DNA from: DP-20 sp964539925
GTDB taxonomy: Bacteria > Desulfobacterota > Binatia > UBA9968
Direction of reading: 5' to 3'
DNA length: 20,600 nucleotides
NCBI GenBank assembly: GCA_964539925.1
Contig: CAZILB010000062.1
Coordinates: 1 to 20,600 of the forward strand
Shown: piece by piece, positions 15,361 through 20,600 of the stretch
How positions within the stretch are numbered: the first letter of the stretch is position 1
How the letters are laid out: the number at the start of each line of letters is the position of its first letter
Translations under genes and position numbers: made by a program
Notes under the pieces: generated by a model
Databases searched by the model: none
Told to the model about the DNA's origin: nothing
Seen by the model: the letters and a program-made list of their open reading frames with translations, nothing else

Positions 15361-16310
15361 TCACAGGTTGAGCTGGCGTTGACTGTCTCTAAACGCCTCG
15401 CGCTTGCCCTCGGTGCGAAGCGTTTCGCGCTCGCCCAAAAGCGCGCTCACCAATTTCCAGTCTTCCAGGTCCCGCGGCAGGACTTCGAACAGCGCCTGCG
15501 CGAGTTTCCAAAACGGCCCGTCTTCCAAAAGACCGCGTTCGGCGAGATAAGCGACAAGATCGCTGCGCATCTCCGCTTTCCAGAGCATCAGGCTTCGATG
15601 CAGCGCATCGATCAGAGGCGGACTCTCCTCCGCGCCCAAACCCCGCCGCTCGGCGCGATCCGCCAGCAACGCCAGCCGGCACTTCGAGCCGTTCACGACA
15701 AAAATCCCGTGGCCCCGGCAATCTCCATGGCGTTCTCGGCCTCTCCGCCGATCTGCACCACCAGCCGGGCATCGTCCCACGCCTGCTCCGACGCCCCGTA
15801 AAGATTGGCCCACACATAATAGAGCGTAGAAAAATTATCTCCCCGAAACTCTCCCGCGATCGCATCCCGCGCCGCCTGCCGCGCGAGCTCCAACAGCTCC
15901 GGAATCTCCACCGGCGTCCCATCCGCCTTCTCCACCCGCTCGTACTTTCCAAACACCCCCACCGCCGGCCCGTAACAAGCCACAATCAAATCCGCCCCGC
16001 GAAACCCATAAGACCAAAAACGTTTGACCGAGTCTTTTACCGCGTTCTCGATCTCCCTACGAACGTCTCGAAAGGACGCGGAATTTCCCACCACGCGAGG
16101 TCGGCACGCAACAGTGACAGAGGTTTCAAGAGATGCGGTTCCCATTGCGAGTTGGGTCGTGGGCATCTCAGTCGCGATTGGCCAGGAAGCGTTTGGACAC
16201 AAACCGGCATCGAAAAGTGCGTTCAGCAGCGCGGTCCAGGCTTCCGTCGATTGGTGTGCGAACATTACGGATACGAGCTTGGGGTCTTTGACAACTCTTA
16301 AACAATCTCG
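15361..16310 (-). pseudogene. DUF1156-type adenine DNA methylase, C-terminal remnant with frameshift
   Basis: Homology begins abruptly near 16305 with LRVVKDPKLVSVMFAHQSTE, a late piece of the methylase domain. It continues through AMGTASLETSVTVACRPR, then VKRFWSYGFRGADLIVACYG and GDNFSTLYYVWANLYG, a pattern I associate with the C-terminal half of anti-phage DUF1156 methylases. The frame runs into a stop at 15693. One base appears to be missing near 15705-15710 (reading on the - strand ACGGGATTTTTG), after which another frame continues smoothly as GIFVVNGSKCRLALLADRAE to the natural stop at 15361. The N-terminal part with the DPPY-type catalytic motif is absent, so no methylation activity is expected. 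The left neighbour mntA follows directly. The frameshift could be an assembly error, but the truncation is independent of it. Confidence 0.75.
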
Positions 16311-16702
16311 TCAGCCGCACAGGCAAGCATTGTTGCTGCCGACATGGCCATTTGTGGGACAACGACGCGTATATTGCGGAACTTGGAGCGAAGATAGTGA
16401 ACAATCGCCTCCGCAGCTTCGAGGGAGCCACCAGGACTATGGAGGATCAAATCAAGTCCCGGCCCTTTAAGGCCGTGGATGACTTCCATGATTCCCTGGA
16501 GGTCCTCGTTGACGATGCTGATGGCGTCCGGAGATACGTTGACATCGTGCTGCGTCCACTTGGTCGCATAAAGGATTATTTCACGCTTCGTATGCTGATA
16601 AAGTTGCGCCAAATATTTCCGACGGACCAAATCATATTGGATTCCGGAACCCTGAGCCTTAGACTCGTTTAGCTCACGGAAGATTTCACTCCATGTGGGC
16701 AT
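16298..16702 (-). pseudogene. SppA/ClpP-class serine protease, C-terminally truncated by deletion
   Basis: The 134-residue product has an N-terminal helix region, then LDLILHSPGGSLEAAEAIVH (oxyanion strand, 84-103) and VVVPQMAMSAATMLACAADE, where S121 is the expected nucleophile. This resembles the 'serine dehydrogenase proteinase' (SDH/SppA-like) group. The product stops at ADEIV, exactly where such proteins normally continue with the rest of the crotonase-like fold and the second catalytic residue. Methylase homology in another frame begins within a few bases of this stop, so a deletion near 16298-16305 probably fused the two genes and removed both the protease C-terminus and the methylase N-terminus. 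It lies 2 bp after the small upstream gene, probably an operon. Activity is unlikely. Confidence 0.7.
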
Positions 16703-16704
16703 GT

Positions 16705-16935
16705 CTATTCGTCCGAGACAATATTCTTCGAACCATCTGAAAGTGAAACAATCCGCTTCACGCCAAAGAGCGCCTGGTAAGCGTTCGCCGTTTGTTCAAT
16801 CACTTGATGCTGCTGGTAAACGTCCATAAGCTCCGCTACGCCAGGTTGCTTTCTGGCGGCTTCGATGAGCTCGGCCAACTCCCTTTCCGTCATCGGACTG
16901 CCAACCTTCCGTGTCAACTTTGCTGTGCGTGGCAT
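16705..16935 (-). CDS. Small hypothetical protein upstream of the truncated protease (76 aa)
   Basis: From the ATG at 16935 (GGGGGA lies just upstream) the protein reads MPRTAKLTRKVGSPMTEREL. A helical, charged middle (AELIEAARKQPGVAELMDVY) and a short tail follow. An ATG four codons upstream (16947) is also possible. I do not recognise a family. There is no signal or membrane segment. It ends 2 bp before the protease-like gene, so the two were one operon, and this protein may have been a partner of the protease. It appears intact, although its partner is truncated. Confidence 0.6.
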   Translation of the reverse strand: MPRTAKLTRKVGSPMTERELAELIEAARKQPGVAELMDVYQQHQVIEQTANAYQALFGVKRIVSLSDGSKNIVSDE

Positions 16936-16983
16936 ATTATCCCCCATTTCATGGTTCCGGAAATGCCTCTAAGTTTGGCATAA

Positions 16984-17117
16984 TTAAGGCATACCGCCAA
17001 CCTCTTCGCCTTTGCCCGCCCAGTCGGATTCCGCGACCATGAATTGCACCTGGCGGTAGAGCATCTCGGGATTGAGCTGCGGGATAGGGTCCTGGATGAT
17101 CCGTAATCGGTGCTTTT
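16984..17117 (-). pseudogene. Orphan C-terminal gene fragment, copy 1 of a duplicated module
   Basis: A frame without its own start reads RIIQDPIPQLNPEMLYRQV, QFMVAESDWAGKGEEV and then GGMP-stop at 16984. The same peptide, with only synonymous changes in its core, is found at 18956-19110. It begins 7 bp after the stop of the TOPRIM-like gene. I do not recognise the parent family. The conservation of the 28-residue core suggests a real protein tail before the fragment was stranded. Confidence 0.5.
16998..17117. repeat. Direct repeat copy 1 flanking the ATPase/TOPRIM cassette
   Basis: These 120 bp match 18991-19110 in the same orientation at 112 of 120 positions by eye, with no gaps. The long shared stretch includes gattccgcgaccatgaattg and gcggtagagcatctcgggat. 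The two copies bracket the two-gene cassette 17124-18923 and are 1993 bp apart. Confidence 0.85.
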
Positions 17118-17123
17118 GACCAC

Positions 17124-17735
17124 TCACGCTAGGCGCTCCAGAATAACCAGTTGTTTCAGCGAGTTTAGACAACGTCGCAAACTGTCGGAACGTTCTGCCG
17201 CCACGTCCGGGCGCCAGCCCGATTGCGGAGCGGTGACGAATTCCATCATTCTGGACGTGTAGGCGGGGCCGACCGGTCTCGCGCTGCCGGGACGGGGCGC
17301 AATGTCGTCTCTGATAGCCCTTCGCCTCGAACGCGCTGCGAGGCTGACCAGTACCTGTTTTGGGTCGTGCTCGGATTCCAGGTTCGCCGGAAACCGCGTC
17401 ACAGGCACCGAAAGAAATGCTGCCAAGCGCTCGCGATCCGCCAGCAGCCAGGCCTCGACTTCGCGCACGGCCACGCGGAAGCACATCTTTGGCTCTCGGT
17501 TCGGCAGCCACCTAGCGCATAGCTCCGGAGCGCAATCGGCGTCGTGGTCGAGATCGACGAGCACAAGCCAAGGGCGATAACGTGCAGAATGGTTGTAACC
17601 GCGGATACTCGCCTTCACTGAAGCCTTGCCGTTCTTGCCGTACACCTGCCCTGGGAAGCCGCCCGAGTCCAAAATCAAACGCCTCACAACTGCTTCGTCA
17701 ACGGTGCCTTCCACGGCCGCAGAGATCGCTACCAC
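17124..17735 (-). CDS. TOPRIM-like protein (DUF4276-like), partner of the OLD-like ATPase
   Basis: This 203-residue protein starts at the GTG at 17735, 12 bp after the ATPase stop. The N-terminus AISAAVEGTVDEAVVRRLI has the conserved Glu (E9) of TOPRIM nucleases, and WLVLVDLDHDADCAPEL supplies the DxD (D61, D63; D65 nearby). AVREVEAWLLADRERLAAFL (89-108) is a segment I recall from DUF4276-type proteins encoded beside AAA ATPases. By analogy with OLD nucleases, Gabija GajA and the AriA-AriB (PARIS) pair, it may be a nuclease effector held or triggered by the ATPase; that role is inference. The gene is intact. Its stop is 7 bp before a 120-bp direct repeat. Confidence 0.75.
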   Translation of the reverse strand: MVAISAAVEGTVDEAVVRRLILDSGGFPGQVYGKNGKASVKASIRGYNHSARYRPWLVLVDLDHDADCAPELCARWLPNREPKMCFRVAVREVEAWLLADRERLAAFLSVPVTRFPANLESEHDPKQVLVSLAARSRRRAIRDDIAPRPGSARPVGPAYTSRMMEFVTAPQSGWRPDVAAERSDSLRRCLNSLKQLVILERLA

Positions 17736-17747
17736 AGCGCTGCGCTA

Positions 17748-18923
17748 TCAAAGGTCGCTAAAAAGGGATAGTTGCGACGCCTTGTCCGGTTTGGTTCGAG
17801 GAAGGATCGCTTCGGGCAAACTGACGCCGCCTTCGAGCAACTCCTTGACCTCGGCAAAGTCGCTTGCGGGGCTGACTTCGGTTCCTTCCTTTCCGGGCAT
17901 AAGCAGAAACACCTCGTCCAAACCGATTCCCTCATCGCGCAGCAAATCCGCCGAATGCGTGCTCAGCATGATTTGCCTTCCGGTGCGGCGCTGAATCCGC
18001 GCGAACATCTGCGGAATGAACCGTACCACCTCGGGATGAAGCGACAGCTCGGGTTCCTCGAGAAGCAGAGGACCCCTTCCATCCAAAACCGCCCAGAGAA
18101 GTCCCATGAGCCGCAGCGTGCCGTCCGAGAATTGATTTTCGGTTTGCCAGGCGCCCTGTGGGCGCCAATGCTCGTACTTGCCCCTCACATGCGGAGTGCC
18201 CTTTTCGTCCCGGAAAAGTTCGATCTCCGTTAGCTGCGGCACGGCGACGGCCAGGGCGTCCTGGATTCGCTTCAAGCGAGCCTTCTGCGTCTTGTCCTGC
18301 GTCCTCGCGATCTGCTCCAGAAAGTCACCTCCGAAGGGATCGTTCTGCCTGCCGACGGAGCGCTCCGGTTCGCGGATGAGCTGCGGCACGATATGGAGAT
18401 AGTGAACCGAGCCGAAGAATTCGCTGATATCGCGGAACTCCCGGTTCACATTGACCTGCTCCAAGTAGGTCTGCGTGCGCCGCTCCGGGTCGGATTCATC
18501 CTCGGCATCCGGACGCATAAAAATCTGCTTGCCGTTTTTTATGACGGTCTCTTTTTTGACGATCGGCCGCCGCTTATCCTGTGCGAAACGTAATTCGTAG
18601 CTCGCGGACTCCTCCTCCTTCTCACCCGCAAGCTCCACGCGGATCGTGATATCGGGGTACTGCCTTGCGGCGAGGCAGCGAATCGCCGAGACCCCACCGC
18701 GCTTTTTGACGGCCTGCTGGAATCCTCCGCCGACGGACGCGATATCGTGCAAGAAGCGGAAGACATCGAGCAGGTTCGACTTCCCGGAAGCATTAGGCCC
18801 GACGAGAAATACACGGCGCTGAAGCGGGAGATAGGCCTTCAGGAAGTTGCACCAGTTTTCTAAATAGAGACTGACGAACCGCTGACCTTTAAGGGAGTGC
18901 TTTCCGTTGCTTTTATCCGGCAT
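17748..18923 (-). CDS. AAA/ABC-type ATPase of the OLD-like (AAA_21) family
   Basis: This 391-residue protein contains Walker A GPNASGKSN (42-50), an ABC-like signature QFSDGTLRLMGLLWAV (264-279), Walker B LLLEEPELSLHP (286-297) and the H-loop STHSADLL (321-328). This is the arrangement of the stand-alone SMC/OLD-like ATPases of defence systems. The opening FVSLYLENWCNFLKAYLPL is the usual first strand before Walker A. The C-terminus after ~345 is small and holds no nuclease, which is consistent with a separate TOPRIM partner encoded 12 bp downstream. An AT-rich TAATAATATA at 18941-18950 could be a -10 region for a promoter of its own. The gene is intact, in contrast to the helicase remnant upstream. 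Confidence 0.9.
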   Translation of the reverse strand: MPDKSNGKHSLKGQRFVSLYLENWCNFLKAYLPLQRRVFLVGPNASGKSNLLDVFRFLHDIASVGGGFQQAVKKRGGVSAIRCLAARQYPDITIRVELAGEKEEESASYELRFAQDKRRPIVKKETVIKNGKQIFMRPDAEDESDPERRTQTYLEQVNVNREFRDISEFFGSVHYLHIVPQLIREPERSVGRQNDPFGGDFLEQIARTQDKTQKARLKRIQDALAVAVPQLTEIELFRDEKGTPHVRGKYEHWRPQGAWQTENQFSDGTLRLMGLLWAVLDGRGPLLLEEPELSLHPEVVRFIPQMFARIQRRTGRQIMLSTHSADLLRDEGIGLDEVFLLMPGKEGTEVSPASDFAEVKELLEGGVSLPEAILPRTKPDKASQLSLFSDL

Positions 18924-18955
18924 CGCGTTCTCAGACCGTCTATATTATTACACCA

Positions 18956-19676
18956 TCAAGCTTCTGTAGCGCCACCCTGCATCACGGCTTCAACTTCTTC
19001 GCCTTTGCCCGTCCAGTCGGATTCCGCGACCATGAATTGCACCTGGCGGTAGAGCATCTCGGGATTGAGCTGCGGTATCGGGTCCTGGATGATCCGCACC
19101 CGGGGCTTTTCGCCTAAAAGAGCCGCGGTTGACGAGGTGAACCTCCAGGCCGAATTTCTCCTCCAGTTCTTCTTCCTTCCACTGCTTGGTGAGTCCGCCC
19201 GGCGTGACGATGAGGATCTTCTCGACGACACCGCGAAAAAGCAGTTCCTTGATCAGCAGGCCGGTCATTATGGTCTTGCCGGCGCCCGTATCGTCGGCAA
19301 GCAAAAAACGAATGCGCGGAAGCGGCAGCAGGTATCGGTAGACGACTTCCACCTGGTGCGGCAGCGGATCGACGATGCTGGAATTGACCGCGAAAAGTGG
19401 ATCGAACTGATGCGCAATGCGGATGCGCTCCGCCTCGGCTCCCAGGAGGAATGCCTGCGAATCGCCGTCGTACGTACACTGGGCGCCTCTGACCTTGGTG
19501 AGCCGATTTAACTCATCCCCGGTATAAGGCCTCTTGATTACCCGGCGGGACTGAACGCCGACACCCTCGACCAGCAGCTTGCCGCCGAAAGGAGCGATGC
19601 GTTGGATTTCGACGAGTTCGCCAGGGTCCAAGCCCGATACGATGTCGCCCGCTGTAAGATTTTCGGTGTTAGACAC
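18956..19676 (-). pseudogene. SNF2/HepA-type helicase remnant joined to an unrelated C-terminal tail
   Basis: From the GTG at 19676 (GGAGGG just upstream) about 187 residues match the N-terminus of SNF2-like helicases of anti-phage clusters: DIVSGLDPGELVEIQRIAPF, then FDPLFAVNSSIVDPLPHQVE, Walker A LLADDTGAGKTIMTGLLI (125-142), and ILIVTPGGLTKQWKEEELEE (motif Ia region). After VHLVNRGSF, near 19115, homology stops. The helicase frame runs on meaninglessly to a stop at 18990, while a different frame carries KPRVRIIQDPIPQLNPEMLY to a stop at 18956. The DEAD/DEAH box, motif III and the whole second RecA domain are missing. This looks like a deletion joining the helicase start to another gene end. 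Helicase function is not expected. Confidence 0.75.
18991..19110. repeat. Direct repeat copy 2 flanking the ATPase/TOPRIM cassette
   Basis: This is the partner of 16998-17117 in the same orientation, with eight differences by eye and no indels. It lies inside the tail of the helicase remnant. In the coding frame of the tail, half of the differences are synonymous. Recombination between the copies would delete the cassette. Confidence 0.85.
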
Positions 19677-20258
19677 GACCCTCCGCGAAGTCCGAGTTTA
19701 TGCGAATCTACGTGATCTTACTGGTCTCTGATAAGCTGCCATCCGGTTTAGCGAAGCAAAAGATATGAGTATTCCCGAGTTAGATTTGTGGGTCGGATCA
19801 TCTATCCTCGTTGATCCCAAGCGAGGAGGCTTCTCAAAAATTCAGACTCCCTCATCGGTTGAAGCGACGTGCTCGGTAACTGCCGTCTGGATTCGTTCCG
19901 GATTAGCTAAAAGTTGACCGAGTTTACTGGATTTTCCCTGTTTCGGGCAAGGGCGGGCACGGGTGGAAAGGATCAAAGCGGAAGGACGAAGATTAAAACC
20001 GTCGGTGCGGGGGACGGGCGAAAACCCGGTTCAAAAGTTCAGCGGCTCAAGATTACGGGACGGCAAGGCGTCCGAGATCGGAAATCGTGCAAGCCGCGGC
20101 CTTGATACACGGCCCTCCCTCGTTACGCGCTTCGCGCTACTCGGGAAATCGGACTTCCAAGCAAGCCATCCTTCGCTAGGGTCCCGCCGACGACTGCTCA
20201 ACACAGTTACGGCCTCCCGCGGAGCATTAAACCGTGCAAGGCGGGAGCGAGAGACTCG
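19677..20258. other. 582-bp region without a convincing gene
   Basis: I see no recognisable coding region. A 50-codon ATG frame at 19765-19917 (+) and a 63-codon frame starting near 19914 show no family resemblance. The base composition of 19740-19920 is less GC-rich than the flanks, which suggests foreign or degraded DNA beyond the start of the helicase remnant. The promoter of the island operon is expected in 19677-19760. I found no tRNA that could serve as an integration site. A REP-like hairpin lies at 20117-20145. Confidence 0.5.
20117..20145. repeat. REP-like imperfect hairpin
   Basis: CCCTCGTTACGCG (20117-20129) can fold with CGCGCTACTCGGG (20133-20145) around a 3-nt loop, with four non-Watson-Crick positions. 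The CCCTCGTTACGCGC...GCTACTCGGG design resembles intergenic palindromes found in multiple copies in some genomes. Only one copy is seen here. Confidence 0.35.
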
Positions 20259-20600
20259 CTAGACCGGCCAGCCGTGTTTGGAAAGATCGATGGGGTTGCC
20301 GTCGGGGTCGTGCACGCGGAATTCGGCTTCGCGGTTCGGCGGCCGTTTGTCGATTCCCGACGCGGCGTTTTGCTCGTCGCAAATCCCGCGCATGGTATCC
20401 ACGTCCTCGACCTCGAAGCCGAAATGGTTGATGCCCGTTTTCAGGTGCGCGCCCTCGATCTCGCGCTCCGGACCGATGGGAATAATGGCAAGGTTGATGT
20501 GGCCGTCGGACAAATAAGTGGCGGTGCCGACGCCGTGAACTATCCTTAGCCCAAAGGCCGAGGTATAAAACTTCACCAGCTTGTCGACGTCTTCGGTCAG
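20259..20600 (-). CDS. VOC/glyoxalase-bleomycin resistance family protein (5' partial)
   Basis: The frame is open through the right edge (LTEDVDKLVKFYTSAFGLRI at 20600-20541), so the true start lies outside the window; the GTG at 20576 is internal. About 113 residues are visible. The vicinal oxygen chelate fold is recognised from DKLVKFYTSAFGLRIVHG in the first beta-alpha-beta unit, and from GINHFGFEVEDVDTMRGI and EFRVHDPDGNPIDLSKHGW in the second. The central His (H in INHFGFEV) is a likely metal ligand. Family members include glyoxalase I, extradiol dioxygenases and resistance proteins; the substrate cannot be assigned. Confidence 0.88.
   Translation of the reverse strand: MTEDVDKLVKFYTSAFGLRIVHGVGTATYLSDGHINLAIIPIGPEREIEGAHLKTGINHFGFEVEDVDTMRGICDEQNAASGIDKRPPNREAEFRVHDPDGNPIDLSKHGWPV

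Noticed and set aside
16998..19110. CRISPR array or transposon ends
   Set aside because: There are just two copies of a 120-bp direct repeat, 1993 bp apart, and they lie in protein-coding remnants. There are no spacers, terminal inverted repeats or transposase.
19765..19917. 50-codon ATG frame divergent from the helicase remnant
   Set aside because: No ribosome binding site, no recognisable family, and it lies in a compositionally mixed non-coding stretch.
19960..20250. tRNA, att site or structured RNA in the gap before the VOC gene
   Set aside because: A few T-loop-like words (cggttcaaaag) and hairpins occur, but no cloverleaf or known RNA pattern could be assembled.

Overview
The window is GC-rich, densely coded bacterial DNA that looks like a metagenome scaffold, because a run of exactly 100 N sits at 9550-9649. 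The gene content suggests an uncultured soil or sediment bacterium of the former Deltaproteobacteria or a similar candidate phylum (Binatota-like or Rokubacteria-like). That placement is an inference, as there is no rRNA or marker phylogeny here. The content behind it is an NMT1-type solute-binding protein, a compact ccsA-hemACDB operon, peptide ABC transport, ornithine cyclodeaminase, nitrilase and Rieske oxygenase genes, and word-like inverted repeats between genes.

Layout. Positions 1-1202 (+) hold the 3' part of an ABC solute-binding protein gene and a small hypothetical gene. Positions 1305-6131 (-) hold a tetrapyrrole operon in transcription order ccsA/hemX-like, hemA, hemC, hemD, hemB, with 4-bp overlaps or very short gaps; it leads from glutamyl-tRNA to uroporphyrinogen III. 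Positions 6248-9549 (+) encode a peptide ABC transporter: binding lipoprotein and two permeases, the second cut by the gap. Positions 9714-13565 (+) hold a GST-like gene, an ornithine cyclodeaminase homologue, a nitrilase-family amidohydrolase and a Rieske oxygenase.

The most notable gene is the GST-like one (9714-10274). Its reading frame has an in-frame TGA exactly where the family has its catalytic Cys (S-S-H-T-*-P-Y-A-H-R). The TGA is followed 19 nt later by the GGA loop of a perfect 8-bp hairpin that extends to 11 bp around one bulged A. This is the expected layout of a bacterial selenocysteine insertion element, so the gene most likely encodes a selenoprotein whose N-terminus ordinary gene finders would miss.

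Positions 13758-19676 (-) form a decaying anti-phage island, all on one strand. In transcription order it holds: an SNF2/HepA-type helicase N-terminus joined out of frame to a short unrecognised tail; an intact OLD-like ATPase plus TOPRIM-like (DUF4276-like) pair lying between two ~120-bp direct repeats; a small gene and a truncated SppA/ClpP-class protease; an N-terminally deleted, frameshifted DUF1156-type DNA methylase; an intact MntA-HepT (nucleotidyltransferase-HEPN) pair; and a DUF499-type ATPase that has lost its middle. The large genes are dead while the two small two-gene cassettes remain open. Positions 19677-20258 show no convincing gene, and a partial VOC/glyoxalase-family gene (-) runs off the right edge.
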